Assembly: GCF_002078875.1 (NCBI RefSeq) | Contig: NC_034424.1 | Coordinates: forward strand, 7,791,586-7,855,585 | Length of the DNA: 64,000 nt | DNA from: Numida meleagris | Taxonomy: Eukaryota > Chordata > Aves > Galliformes > Numididae | Reading direction: 5' to 3' | In this document: in pieces, positions 1 through 13,600 of the stretch | Layout of the letters: each line of letters begins with the position of its first letter | Numbering within the stretch: the stretch's first letter is position 1 | Notes under the pieces: generated by a model | Told to the model about the DNA's origin: nothing | Databases searched by the model: none | What the model saw: the letters and a program-made list of their open reading frames with translations, nothing else | Translations under genes and position numbers: made by a program

Positions 1-3000
1 GGCAGAAGCAGGCTGCCTGAGGCACACAAGAAGCTATTTGCACTGCAGTCTTGATGAAGGGAACCCAAAGGGGAAAACAACAGGGTGTTCTTGAAGCTGC
101 TGGGGCCGTGTGCTGGCTCCATACCTCCTCTTCCACTCACTGATGGTAGCATCCGTGCTCAACAGTACTCATTTCAGTTAATTGCCACCTACCATTAGCT
201 GCAAAGTACTCACAAGGAATTCAATTCCACTGCATATTTGCTAATAAATACCAAATGACAGCGAGGAAGACAGCTGTATTTAGCTGCGTTCACCCTCTGA
301 TTAGTAGAGCTGAATAAAACCCCATTTCAATTCATAGTGGCTCCAACGAGCCGCGTCATCGTCAGCAATTCGAACCCACCCCCCCTCACTGCCTGCTCGG
401 GAGCTCAAGGCACCCAGCACTGCTCTGCTCCCAGCTCCAGGCACCTCCCAACCCCAGCAGCACCCATCCAACAGCGAACCCGTGAGGATGGGTAGGAGCA
501 GGGGAGAACAGAACGCCAGGTCCAGAGCCCCAAGGCTTGCTACAGCAGAGTAAGGGATTTGCAGGAGGTGGCTGCACAAAGAGCCCAGCACCTCCTGCAG
601 CAGGAGCAGAATAAAGGGCAGTTGTTCCGCGGTGTTCAAGGAGTGAAATCTCTAATGAGCAATAGGCACAAGTTTAAGCTTTGGTACTCCAAAATTACTC
701 GAACATCAAAAGGATCACGATGGGATGTAATGAACAGGAGGCACTGGAAGTAGCTCAGATGGGATTAAGGTGCAAATGTGAATTTCAGTGAATCCTGGTT
801 AACAGTTTCACTCACTACCCAAAAGCACTCAAAGCACTTAAATCAGATATAAAAACTTCACAGGGACCAAGGAAATTACGATTAAGGAGACACCAACTTG
901 GACATCGGTCCATTAAAAAACGTTACGACTCCCAAACTGAACAGATCCATGGGAAGGCACGGACCAAGCAAGATGCCTCAAAAGAGGGACAGTGCAGGAG
1001 AGCTCCCTCTCAAGAGGAGCTGCTGCAGCAGGACATGCAGTGCGGTCACGGCGTGCACCAACCAGCCCCACCGCTCTCAGCACGACGGGGAAAGCTTCCT
1101 GAGCTCTCCGCGAGCGTGCTGCTTTCTTGCACAACGCTGGTGCCATCAGTGAAATTAATCCATCACGCAGCAACAAAACAACACTCTGGGGATGATTCCT
1201 CCAGAAGCGAAGCGCTATTTCCTTCAGTCACTTCCAGAAACCAGAGGGCAACAGAGGACGTGCAGTCTGAATGGCTTTTCATTAGAACGTTGCTTTGGCA
1301 CTTGGGTCAGCGCTTCCTCTCACTAAAACATACGCTGTGATTCGAATCAGCGTGCTGCTCCCGCTACAAAACACAGAGTTCCAATTACAGCACGCATCAA
1401 AACCAGCTATGTTTACAAGCCGTTGACTCATCAGCAGCGATACAATGAGGGCAGCTGACCCGCTTGCTCCCTGTTCTTCCTGTGCTGCTCAACTTCGTTC
1501 ACCCACCGACACACAAGGGTGCGTTCAAGCCAAGTTTGGTACTGAAAATGGCTTCTCCTTCCTCCCAGCTTCTCCTGCCTCGGAGCACGGACCCAGAGCA
1601 GGAAAACCACTGCACAGTGAAGAGATGCTGCCAAGTCCCAGCAAGGATAGGGACCACCACATGGCTAACCCTGCCTCCCAGCCCTGTGTGCAGGCGGCCT
1701 CAGCCTGAGCCTGCCCGCACCTGCCCAGCTCCAACAGCTGCAGATCCATGCAAGCCACCAAATTGCAAACGGAGCATCGTGGTGTGGGTTAAAAGGCAAT
1801 GAAAGCAAAGTTCACAATGTGTTTTTTCCACTGAACCCTCAGCAATCTACAGCCAATTGGTTCTGTTCCCTTCCTGCCTCTCCTGCTCCTCGCCAAGCGT
1901 TTACACCAGGAGAGGCCATTGGGATCCTTCCGAAAGCACTCCTGAGCCACCAGGCTGTGAGCCAGGGAGATGCTGAGCAATCACAGCTTACCCAGAGACC
2001 TCTGAAGCACGAGCACTCTCATCAGAAGGGGTTTGATGTGACCTTAATGGCAGGAAGAGCACGGACGCAGACCTCCTCTCCTTCCTGCAGGACTCACCAA
2101 AAAGCAATCAGCAGGAGCACAGCAATGGAGCACAGAGCATCCAGAGAGGCAGCGACTCCTTCATCACGCTTCTGCAGGTAAAGCCAACGCAGGGAATGCC
2201 ACCAAGCTGAGCACAGCAGCCATCCCTGGTGGTTCCCCCTCAGCAATCCCAGCCTGCTGTGCCCAAAGCGGGGAGAGCCATAGCAGAGACCGGCCACGGC
2301 TCCCCCACATCACGCCAGACATCAGGACAGAGCTCCCTTGGCAAGGCTGCAGCAGAGCAGAGCACACCAATTCTGTGCCATTTTCCTGCAGCTGTCTCAC
2401 GCTCCGAGTGCTGCTGAAGGCATTGCTGAGCTCTCCCTGAAAACTTCAGGGCTGCTGATATCGGAAATAAATCCAGACATGCACACATTCCAAAAGCCGC
2501 CCCGCAAACTCAACCCGACAGCTCAAGCACAGGGCGACGACGCTCTCCATGGCTGTTTCACAGCCACAGGGCACCCCCTGGCTTTCCTAAACACAACATC
2601 CACATGTCTGAAAAGGAAACATCTCCCTTGAGAGCTCCGATATCCACCAGGGATCCCCGCAGCCCCTGCCAGCATCCCCAGGCAGCTTCTGCAGCCCCTC
2701 CGTGCAAACCCAGACTCAGCGGAACCACAGCAAAAGCGCTTTGGGGTTCTTTGTGACATTATGGAAAGCCCACGTGCACCACCAGCCTAATCTGCATGCC
2801 CATAAAGCAAAGCATGGCAGCACTCCCAGCCGGCCAGGCCTCACAGCAGCACAGCTCGCATGCGAGGTGAGAATTACGCGCTGCTTCACCAACCCGAGCA
2901 GAACAGAGCCACTGTCTAGCACTGAGCAGCACCACACGTCGGTGTCTGCTGGCTCTGTGGGAAACCCTGGAGCTCCAGCACTCTGCAAGCTGGTGTTCCT

Positions 3001-4472
3001 CCTTCCAGAGCATCGTTCAGCGTCGCTGTCTGCTGCATTCCCCAGAATTTTTAGCACTTCTGCCCTAGCGTAGCTTCACAGATAGCACCTGCCCTAGAAA
3101 CACTTGGCAGCACCGCAATGAACAGCTGTGGAGGCAAGCCTTTGCTCACACCCAGACACTGCACAAGGTTCTGCTCCAACAAGGCAGTACCAGCATCGAC
3201 CCAATCCCCCACGTTAACAGCAGGCAGGCACATAATGCTGGGAGCTGCCTCACAGATCAGAGCGCAGCTCACCTTTGCAGCTGGGGTATAGACCCTGGTA
3301 CTGCTCTTCCGCAGCAGGAATTTGTATAAACACATGGATGTCTTGGATATGGCAAGCCCATTAGTGCTTTCCCTAATAATTTCCTCTTTGCTATCACAAA
3401 ATAGTGAGCTAGACATTATGCACCCTGCCCAAGGTAGCAAGACGGGATGCTGCTTCAGGCTCAACACAGCCAGCACCTCGAGCCAGGAGCTGCCAGCAGC
3501 TGGAGAATCCAAATGAGAAGACCAGTATTCTGAAGGGTCAACTGTCAGTGATGTTCTTCAGAAAAACAGCTTGGAGAAGGAGCAGGCAATTTGCTTACCT
3601 CGCTGCTCTGCTGGGCACCAATCCTACAGCCATGCCTGCTGGGCAGGAGGCGGAATCCCATTTCAGTAGGAAACAGTGTCCCCTTTCCAAACCAGCCTTC
3701 CTAAGGCTGTGCTCCTCATGCCTTTAACATCCAGTTCCTTTTTCTCCCTCTCCCACATTTCTTCCCTGCTGCTGCACAGTCACAATGCACGGTGAGTATT
3801 TGTTACCATGCACGTAGAAAGGAGGAAGGCATTGGCTTAATGTTCTATCATTACCTGCCTGATAGAAACACACAGCCAAGGAGCCAGAAGAAGGAATGAG
3901 CAGTGGAGACCTCACCATGGACCCATTTTTGGTTGGGCCTTTGCCTTTGGTCTGCCAGGTATTGTAATGGCTCTATGCAGCACAGAGGCTGCTCTGTAGC
4001 ACAAAGGATCTCACTGCTCCTCTCTCCCTTTATGCTGCTGAAAGAAGGGAGGAGATAGCACCAGGGTTACACACATACCCAAAACAAGGGAGCTCATTTT
4101 ATACCGGCTCCTCAATAATGCACGCTCTCAGCAAAATCTGCTCCTGCACAGAGACATCTTCATCCGACAGAGAGATAAAGACAAAGCACAGCAGCAGGCA
4201 GCGCCAGGAAATGCATCCAGGAGCATGGGCAGCAGCAATGGGAGAACAGAGGGGGGACAAGGGCTCCTCACCTCACTGCTCAGGTGCACACGCAGGAACA
4301 ACACCACGTCCACACAGTGGTTCCATGCCCTGGAGAACACTGCAGAGCAGCTGCACCAGCAGCGTCCAGGAGCAGCCAAAGCCTGAAGCACACACGGCTT
4401 TACTTGGTAATTTCCTTTCATTTTAAATTCCAATCCCATTTCGAGCTGTTACTTTTCTCTCCCATGCGTGTG

Positions 4473-4475
<3 letters not shown>

Positions 4476-4503
<28 letters not shown>
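4476..4503. repeat. (GT)14 microsatellite
   Basis: An uninterrupted alternating GT tract of about 28 bases. It creates long Val/Cys or His/Thr runs in overlapping open frames, which are therefore artefacts. Confidence 0.95.
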
Positions 4504-7500
4504 ATTTATGTCTCCTGTCTCTGTGCCATGTTCGCCTCAGGCAACCAGCCTGGGGAGAGCCAGCAGCCCTGGCGGATGACTCAGTTGTCTGGAGCTGAGG
4601 CTGCACACACTCACTGCCCTTCCCAAAGCTGCAGGAGCGCAGCCCCCCGCTCCCAGCCACATGAGCTCTGCCCCCACATGAAGGCAGGACACCAGGGCTC
4701 AGTGCCACAGCCGAGGATAATTTCCCATCCAAGAGCAGCCTAATGGAAGGAAGCACGCGTTCTGCAGCAGCGCACACAAAAGGGATGGGTGCAGGTGACA
4801 CCACGGCCGCTGTTTCTCCAGCAAAGCACCAAACTGCAGACTCCAATCACCCACCTCCTCACGCTGGCGTGCCCTGGATCACAGCCCTGATGGAAGCAGC
4901 CAATATGAGCGCTGGCCAAGGGCTGCAGCCTTAAAATTCTGGGCACGTTACTGCGAGCCCATGTGGTTTATTATTGAGATGAGAGCAGGAGCTCGGACAC
5001 TCAGAGGGACAAGCAGGCGAGGAAATGCCTGGAGGCGCACGTGGCCTCTCACAGTTCCAGGACATCCATCTGCATTTAATGTGTAAGTCCCAATTCACTT
5101 GCCATGGGAAGCCTGCCCGTGGGCTGACCTAAGCACACTGCTCCTCCCTGAAACCAGGAGCGCTGATTTGTCAGAAAAGAGAGAAACACTCTTTAAACAC
5201 TTTGCTTATGGTGCTAGGGGTTTTCATTTGTGTAGTCCAGGAGGGTAATATTTCTGCCTTCACGCTGCAGAAAGCCTGCCTGTAAACAAGGCAGGTCTGA
5301 TGGTCTCTGTGTTTTGCAGCAAGATACAGCCCCCTGTGCCATTGCACAGTACAACCCCTGCAGAAGATAGCTCCTTTGGAAGGGGTTGATTTCTGGTACA
5401 GCATCAGCTGTGATAACTTCACAAGAGCTCAGCAGCAATTGGGTCCTCCCCAAGGTGTTGGGGACATGCATTTACCCTTCACCTCCCACAGTAGCCCAGA
5501 GATGAGCTCCATACAGCCAGGGCCACCAGACCCCAGCCCGCTGCTCCTTTGCTCTCACCCAGCCCGCAGGTTGCAGCACTCCCACCACATTTGCAGTGCA
5601 CACCTCGCAGACAGGCAGAGCCTGGTATTTAGTGCCCCAGGCACACAGCTTCCTCCTGCATAACCTCCTGTCCCCTCTCTGCATTAAGCAGAACAGCAGC
5701 CCCATTGTCACATCGTGCAGCCCAAGGCTGTGGCTGCACAGCTTGCTCAGACGCCAGCCCAGCGTCTCCAGTGCACAATTAACCTCAGTGACATGGGTGA
5801 GGAAGTGCTGGAGGGGAGGAGTGGGAGTCAGGACACTCAGCTCCCAGCTTTGCCACCCGCATTCTCCTTCACCTCCAAGGATGTGCAGTTTCTCACCCTC
5901 ACAAACAGCAGCAGAACATCCCAGGACGGCTGCAACGAAATACTCATGTTTGCTAAGCACTCCAGAAGCCTGGGATGGATGCAGCCCTCCCAGTGCCCAC
6001 CCACTCTGGTACAGAGCACAGGATGTTGGCTACTACTGTAGAACAAACCACAACTAACAGTAATTAAGAGATAGTCCCAGAGAGATGCACATTAATTGGC
6101 ATCTTCCAGCTCTCCTCAGGTGTGAATGGGTACTCACAAAGGAGGCTGTTCTTTGTGCACTCCAGCACAGATCACAGGAGAGCTGCTGGGTACCGAGCAG
6201 GTACAGCCCTGCAGCCAGCAAACCGCAGAAAGCCAGGGGAACATGGAATCTGACAGCACAACAAAGCCAACCCTCGGAGCCCCCCACTCTGTTCCTGGGG
6301 CAGGAGGAGCCCCCCATGTGCAGCATCACACACCTCCAGGGCCTTGTCCCACGGGCACAGCGCAGCCGGTGTTTGCTGCAGCTCAGGGAGCAAACCGTGG
6401 GCACTGACTGAAGGCACTGAGTTTTATCCATACATTTTTAAAAGCAGTTTCCGAGTAAGAACATCTGCTCTCGCGTGGAGCCAGGGCTCAACATGAAATG
6501 GCTCCTACATGGAGTTACGTTATTAGTACAAACGTAGGCTTAAAAATGGGGAAAATACCTATTTTCTTAATCTCGCTCCTGCAGAATCCAGAGCCGCTGC
6601 ATCAGCCCCAAGCCCCCAGAGGAACACGAGGGGTAGAGAGCAGCAGGAAGGGAGACGAGACCAAAAGCTGTCAGCCATTCCTGCAGCTCTCACAGCTGCG
6701 CAGACCTCCCAGCTCACAGCAGAGGAAACTTCTTGAGCTGCATCCTTCCTGCTCTCAGTAAGAAAGGAGAGGCCGTGGCTGCACTGCCCATCATCCTCGG
6801 GCAAAGTGCTCTCACTGGAGGAAAACTGGGAGTAGAAGACTTTAAGCTACAGACTTCTACCCTGAAGGTGGCAATCAGATAGCAGCACATAGTTCATTCA
6901 GGGCTTAGGCTACTGCTCTGACAGCTTGGCCTTGCAGAGGGGTCTTCTTATTTCCATTGAAAAATAGAAAAGCAATCGGGTATCAGTGAGATCCTTCAGC
7001 ACTTCCCAAGCTTCCACGAGGCAGGGAGCAGCCAGGCACACACGAGCTGGGAACATGACGCTGCCTTGGGGTTCGGGTACCCACTTTGGGGGCTCAGAAG
7101 CAGCTCTAAGATCTCACCCTGCTGCTGGGGGCGAGCCGAGGCCGCAGCTGCTGCCAGCTCCTTACTGCCCTGTCACTCCAGCCCAGGAGAAACCAGCTAA
7201 GTACAAGGCTGAGCTGCGACTTGCTCATTTAATAGTGCCCTTGAAACTGCATCGTAATGATAATTTTTCACTTCCTTCCCTAGGTGGTTGCGCAACGTTG
7301 CTGGGCATTGTTAGAGCAGCTGCAGTGCCTTTCCCTGCTCCCTCACCCACAGCAGCACTGGGGGGTAGGGGGGTAACCTGTCAGGCTGTGTGCTTGTTGT
7401 TCATTACACACCGGTTCATTGCATCAGACAACAGGTAGAGGTGGCTCCAGATGCCAGCGGCCGTCCAGCAAGATCACGCCTCAGTGGAAGGGAAAAAAAC

Positions 7501-10101
7501 CCCACTTGTGCCACTTTGTTGCTAAGCCATTTGGGAAAAATCAGCTCCGTTGAGTAACATTTAACTAAAAGAATCCTAAAAGTGAGAGAAGCTCAGCAAG
7601 TGGCAAAGCTTTCCCACAGACAATATGCATGTATCAACAGGCCAGGACCCAGCAGCCCCACTTTGTGGCCAGGCCCTGCAGCTCGCACACAGGAGCTATT
7701 TTTGTTTCACGCTTTGGGTCGGTGTTTTTGTCACAGGGATGCTGCTTCGAGCTCTGGGAGCTGGTCAGTGACACATAGCACACGGGAGGGGGAACAAGGT
7801 ACAACCAGGGACCAGTTTGGAGATAGAACTGCTCTTGCAGCAGAACAGCATCAAGAGTTAAATAAGAAATCCCTCCACCCCGAAGGAACTTGCTGCCAAG
7901 GGCTTCTTGCCATGTAAGACCCGAGTTCAAACTTGCTCTTCAGGAACGCAGAATGCAAGTTTGGACATCGCCTAAAGTGCAAAAAATACAGAACAGCAAA
8001 AAACTCAGCCACGCCAGAACAACAACAAAAAAAAAAACCACATTTTCTATTCTCTGGTGGCAGAAAACTGGATCTGCTGGAGAGGGGCAGGGCAGCAGGG
8101 CTGGAAGATGAGAGTACAGGGAGACAAGGTCTGAGACATGCCTGCATGTGTTCCAAGGAGAGCACAAACGGCACGTAGCTGCAGCGCATTAACACGCTGT
8201 TTTATGCGAGATCAGGAACAAACCCAATGTCTGGGACATTCTCATTACTGGCCTTGAGAAAGGGAATGCAAGCTGAGCTGTGGAGCCAGCCCCCAGCTCC
8301 TTCACCAAGGTAATTCACATCTCCAACTCCCCCCCAATCCAGCACCGGTCCACATCACAGCAGCACCTGGAGGCCAGAATAAGAGGAAGAGCACACTGTG
8401 CTGGGCACTGCACAGACAGAAGGGGCACCCCCCTCCCAAAACTCGTACACGCAGCACCAGAAGGAGCTCCTCTCCCATGTCCCACGAGTTGAGAGGCAGC
8501 AGAATCAATCAGGATGCCCTAGGTCCTGCAGGAACATGCATTAAACCCAGGCCCCATCTCCCAGCTCAAGGCTGAGGCAGGAAGGACCCCCCCTGCAGTG
8601 GTCAACGAGCGTTTTGCTCAGCTCTGACTTGGTGTGACCACACTGCTCACAAACAGTGGAGCTAAGAGCGAGTTGGTCACTGTGTCCCCAAGCAGGCATC
8701 AACAAAACCAACACCACATGCTAAGCTGTCGCATGGTTTTTGCTCAGATCACCTAAAACAGCTGCGCTGTGCAATAGAAGTGTTATCCTGGTGTTTTGGG
8801 GCTCTTTTCCTGGCACTAACTGCATAGGCCAACAAAAGAAAACCAGCATTTCCACGCTGCTATTCCCATCACCAGCAACTCCTAGGGCCTGCACCAACTG
8901 CAGCCAGTTGTGCAGCAGTGCCTTCAATTCTATCTTAAGAGAAAGCAATATGAAACGTGGACTTTTTCTCCTTTTGAATGAACAGAACTCAAGCTTGCTT
9001 TCCACACTGTAGAAGAATGGACTTCACAAAGTTTCCACAAGTTTACAGGTCCCAGCACCCAGAAAACAATGGGAATATTCCACGTGATTCTTTGGACACT
9101 TGTGCAAAACGAACAGGAGCCATTCCAGAGCAAAGTCCATTCCAGAGGTGGAATTTTTCCCCCCTGATTTGCCTTGCAAGCACAGGCTTACCCTGTTATA
9201 ACCCCCTGCCCTCTCTTGCTGCCTTCCACATCAGGAAGCCAACAATCCTTCCACCTCTGAGAACGTCACCTTCTCCAGAAGCATCCCCAGTGCTTTGAGA
9301 GAGCACTCTAATTGCCCACTGCACATTCAGGTCAGGTACCGCTGTAGTGACATTAATGAGTGAGATGGAGACTGTTTACAACACAATCAAGAGAAGTTAG
9401 TAAACACTGCAGAAGCCAACAGTTGTGCTGAAAATTATTGCAAAGCAGGGAAAAAGAGCTGATGGCACGCTGGCACGCTGCGTGCAGACCAAGTCATCTT
9501 TCCTCCCTGCATAGTCCAGATATTGCATGGCCCCCACTTCTGACTGCTAGAGGAGAAACAAAACACGGTGAGGACACGCAGGGTAAGCGATGCTGCAGGC
9601 GATGCTGGGAGGCCTCCAGCTGACTCCCATTCCGACCTTTTTGGTTTTTGACCTGAGCGAAAAGAACAGGCGAGGCACAGCCTTTGCACAAACACGAGGC
9701 AGCTCGAAGCTGTTTTTCCAGCCCCGTGTGAATTCGGGCAGCACCCAAAGTGCAGGGAGCCAAGTCCCTGTAGCGTAACCGAGAGCCTGCGGTGCAAACG
9801 CCTGCCATGGGCACGGTCTGAGCATCACTGCCCTTAGCTCAGGGCACAGAGCACCGCGGGCTGGTGCCCCAGGGACTCGCAGCCCCCTCCCCACAGCCCC
9901 CAGCCCGCACCACGCCCCACATCGAGCGACCCCCGCTCCCCCCCCCCGGGCACCCCGAAGCGGCGTTTCTCCCTCAAGTCTTTCGCTCCGCTCCTTCTGC
10001 CTTCTCAGGCGTGCAACAGCTTCCCACGGCCGGGGCTCCTTCCCCTCCAGCACCCAGCGCCCCGGAACACCCGCTGCCGCCTTCCCGTCCCCGTCCCCCC
10101 C

Positions 10102-10216
10102 NNNNNNNNNNNNNNNNNNNNNNNNNNNNNNNNNNNNNNNNNNNNNNNNNNNNNNNNNNNNNNNNNNNNNNNNNNNNNNNNNNNNNNNNNNNNNNNNNNN
10201 NNNNNNNNNNNNNNNN
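10102..10216. other. assembly gap (115 N)
   Basis: Run of N inside the GPSM1 CpG island, about 40 bases downstream of the exon 1 donor on the minus strand. Flanks are C-rich, consistent with GC-related sequencing dropout. The gap is intronic for GPSM1. Confidence 0.98.
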
Positions 10217-10255
10217 ACGCTCCCCGCCCCGAGCCCCGCACCCGGCCCCGCTCAC

Positions 10256-10314
10256 CTCGAGTAGAGCCGGCGGGCGGCGGAGCCCGGGCTGTCCCCTCCG
10301 GGCGCACCCGCCAT
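10256..10314 (-). CDS. GPSM1: GPSM1 (AGS3) first coding exon
   Basis: Minus-strand ATG at 10314-10312 in a strong Kozak context (GCC before ATGG) opens a short frame reading MAGAPGGDSPGSAARRLYS, then splits a codon (AG) at a consensus donor GTGAGC. The end PGSAARRLYS plus the split codon for Arg matches the human GPSM1 N-terminus, which as I recall has PGPAARRLYSR just before the first TPR helix. GPSM1 is a cytoplasmic/cortical guanine-nucleotide dissociation inhibitor for G-alpha-i/o, with N-terminal TPRs and C-terminal GoLoco motifs, acting in spindle orientation and receptor-independent G-protein signalling. Only this exon is in the window. Its position head-to-head with CCDC187 and upstream of QSOX2 fits the human 9q34.3 order, which supports the call independently. 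The N-terminal extension looks about three residues shorter than human. Confidence 0.88.
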
Positions 10315-10620
10315 GGGCGCCGGCCCCGCCGAGCCGCAGCCCGGCACCGGGCACCGGAGTATGGCAGCGGCGGGAAGTGATGCGCCGAGCCAAGAAACTC
10401 GCGGGGAGGCCCCTCCTCCGGCTGATGTCAGCCCGCGGCGGGCAGCGGCTCGGCCGCCTCCTCCCCTTCCTCCGGCCCGCGGGCTCCGCGCTGCCGCTGC
10501 CCCGGGAGCGGAGCGGTGGGGCCGGGCCGAGCAGCGCAACGTGCGGGGCTGCCCTCCGCCAGTGGGATCGGCGCCCCACGTTATCCTTGTGGACTCCCCG
10601 GAGAAGTGCGGGCGTACGTT

Positions 10621-13600
10621 GTGGTTTTGACTGGTGCCAGTGGCTTACTGTCCATCTCCAGCAGCCCCACCAACCCTGTGGTCAGAGGCAAGCCAGAGCC
10701 ACATCCTGTGTGCTGCAGCTTTCCACCCCAGCGACCTGCACAAAAGCCCCTCTGAGAGCACACGGAGATCCTCCTTGGGGGAAAATACCACCAATAACAC
10801 CCTGCCAGCAAACCACAAAAGCTAATTGATTGGGAGTTTAAATCCAAAACAATCCTCATAAACAAACCTGCGTCTGCCTGAACTTTGGGATGGTCTCTGC
10901 TCTGCAGACAAACCAGAGCGGTGAGCGCTGCAAGCATTGCACTGAGAGCACACCCCTCACTCAGGGAGGCACTTGGCTGGCCCGATGCACGCCATTCCCC
11001 CCAGCAAAAAGTGAGCAAGCAGCTAAAGCACACCTTGCTGGAGGGACCACAGGCAAACCTGCAGGCTGAGCTGGGGTTCTGTGCCACACACCGGCCTGTT
11101 CTTACCCAGGATTGTGGTTTCACTGAGGGCAACACACATCCCGGCCCAAGCAGCTGCTCACGAGCCTGTGGAAATGAACCCTGTGAGACTCTGGTATTTC
11201 CAGAGGGGTGTTTTTGCCTCCCCACGTGCCCCTCTTCCAGCAAAGAGTACCAGTGCAAAAGATAAAAACCAAAGCCAGCTGCTGTTGCCTCTGGCTGCAG
11301 CGCAGGAGACAGAGGGTGCTTTGTTGCATGGCCAGAGTGCTCCTCTGCGGGCAGTGACTGTGGGCAGATGGAGCAACTGCCCTCGTGAGAAACAATGCTG
11401 GAGAGGGGAGCGAAAGAAAGGAGGGTGGAGGCCAGCTTCCAGCTTGGGCTGGGGCCAGATGTACGCTATTCCACAGAGCTCTGAGCCCACACACTCATGG
11501 CACTGCAATCGCCGGGGCAGATTCCGCAGCCTGGGTCACGCAGGAGGTCGGGCTGAGATGAGCGTCCCGGTCCCCTTTGGCCTTAACATTCATGAATTTG
11601 CGATGGATAATTCATCATCTGACAAACTCCGCTTCTTTCTCTTCTACTAGAAGTGGCAATCGGGTCACCATAGGTTTGAATTCATTTGATGAAACGATTC
11701 AATTACTTTGCTGTGGGTTGGGCTTGGTTAACCCTGCGTGGCCATGCCAAGAAGCTCGCTGCGAGCTCTTGGGCTCCGCAGTGCAGAGCTGTCACTCAGC
11801 TGTGACTAAACTGGCAGGTTACCTGTGTGCAGATAGAAGGAAACCCCGGTGCTTTAAAAATAGCAATAATTCATCTGGTGAACGGTGTCCACATCGCATC
11901 ACGTGTAGGGGAAGACACGTGTGACCTGTGAGAAAAAGGTGAAAGAAATGGATTTCTTCAGTTTGGAGAAGATCGAGACGAAGTGCAGTGATAATATTTA
12001 AGTATAAGAAAGAGCTTCTGCAAAGAGCAGCAAAAAGGAAGGGTGGATCGTGGGGAAGTTCATTAATACCCAAAGCTCTACCAATACGGAGGAGCTCTAA
12101 CTTCTGCCCCTTTCCCTACTGCTTGGCAGGGACAGCCACGCCACAGAAAGAGAAGGGAAAGGCAGTGGGACGGTACCGAGCAGCAGCAGGCTGTGCCGAG
12201 CACATATGGATCACGAGGAACTTCCCCCGCTGCCTTGATGTCTTCATCACGCAGACACGCCGAGGAGCCAGCCTGCCCTCCGAGGCACTCGCATCGCCCT
12301 TAATTAGCTGGCAGCCTTCCTGCGGCTCGGGAAGCGGCTTGCTGGTGGCCTCTGCTGGGGTTTATGCGCAAGAAGAGCACTGTGATTCAGGCTCCCAACG
12401 AGGACAGACCCTGAAGCTGAAGTCACTGCTGGACTGGTGCAATCTGAGGGCCCACTCTTGTTAGCAACAGCTGTAATTAAACGCCGTCACCTCAAAATGT
12501 CTTTTTTTTTTTTTTTCTTTTTTGCCTTTTAAATTCAGATGGATGTGCTCTGGGAGCATGTTGCGATTGCTCAGCGTTCCAGAAAAAAGTTTGTCATTTA
12601 CTCAGTTCCTTTAAAGGTCGCCTCTGAGGAAGAGCAAGCTGTAGTCTCCGTTTCTTTTTCTTTTTTGGGATGGCTTCTTGTGGAGGAAGCACGGGTGATC
12701 ACAGCCTATGGGCATTTTCTGCCTCTTTCCCCACTGCCAGCCCGCTAACCCCTAACTCCATTTCAACAGGTTTGACAGAAAGGCAGTAGGTTTGGAGATG
12801 TAGGGTCTCAATGAGGAAAACACTGGGGCAAAGAGACCCACTCGTCCCAAACAAGGGGAGGGGCATCAATCACTCAGATGCTAATAAAAGGCTGAGGGAG
12901 CTGGTAGGCAGGAGGCAGAACAAGAACAAATCAGAGCAACTGATTTTAGAGCTCACACCGCACTACGAGTCCAATCACAAGAGATAAATCCCCAGGAAAG
13001 CACGGCTGAAGCAGCAGCAGCACTTGTGAAAAGGTTGTGAACCCATAGCAAGGATAGAGAGGCTACAATGACCCACCAGACAGCCACGTCCGAGCAGCAT
13101 GGGAATAGCAATCATTTCTCTGCCCTCTCCCATCACAATTTATGCAGCTCGATGATCTTAACCTACAGACAGAATCGTACTGGTTTAAACCAGCTTAAAG
13201 TATCACGCAGTGAAAGTGCAGAAAATTCGGCCTGGCTTATATCAGATGGTTGCAGAGCAGTGAATCCAGATGGAGATAAATGTATCTTCAAGCAAATTCA
13301 CACCTTTAATACCACAGCACTGCAGATGTAGCACTCTTCTGTGCCCGTGCTCCTAATGCAAACAGAACTGTAGGGAGAGGCGAGAGACGCAAATTTATCA
13401 TTAACAGGACTCCACTGAGAACAGCACTAGTGTCTGCAGCACCAGCTGGAGATGGGGCTGGAAGCTGGGGCTGAGGGGCAGCACAGAGTCGGGCAGTTCC
13501 AGTGCAGCATTGCCCCTGGTGCTGCCATGTGAAATAGAAGCAATGGAACCATGTGCCCAGCCACCCCTCCGGGGGAAGAGAAAAGAACCAAGAGCTGAAG

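Larger units (their letters stand above)
1..10255 (-). other. GPSM1: GPSM1 intron 1 (5' part), no exon recognised
   Basis: The stretch left of the GPSM1 exon 1 donor (GT on the minus strand at 10255-10254) should be intron 1 of that gene. I looked on the minus strand for the tetratricopeptide-repeat coding segments that follow the first exon in AGS3 proteins and saw none, so exon 2 probably lies beyond position 1. The DNA is moderately GC-rich, with a GT microsatellite at 4476-4503, an A run near 8027-8037 and the N gap 10102-10216 close to the donor. Open frames here are short and lack family resemblance. That no exon is present is an inference from reading by eye; a short divergent exon could have been missed. 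Confidence 0.6.
9880..10620 (-). promoter_or_regulatory. GPSM1: GPSM1 CpG-island promoter and 5'UTR
   Basis: Very GC-rich and CpG-rich interval surrounding GPSM1 exon 1 and interrupted by the N gap. Long open frames on both strands here are a composition effect. The transcription start cannot be placed from sequence; it should lie right of 10314, within about 300 bases. Confidence 0.65.

Noticed and set aside
4284..4846. Open frames with Val/Cys or His/Thr runs
   Set aside because: They are made by the GT microsatellite and lack other coding signs.
5596..6057. 153-codon plus-strand frame in GPSM1 intron 1
   Set aside because: Equally long frames exist on the other strand at the same place; no family similarity or splice context was seen.
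9864..10829. Long plus-strand open frame (about 320 codons) across the first N gap
   Set aside because: It depends on translating N, lies in a CpG island where stops are rare, is antisense to GPSM1 exon 1, and has a Pro/Arg composition typical of GC-rich noncoding DNA.
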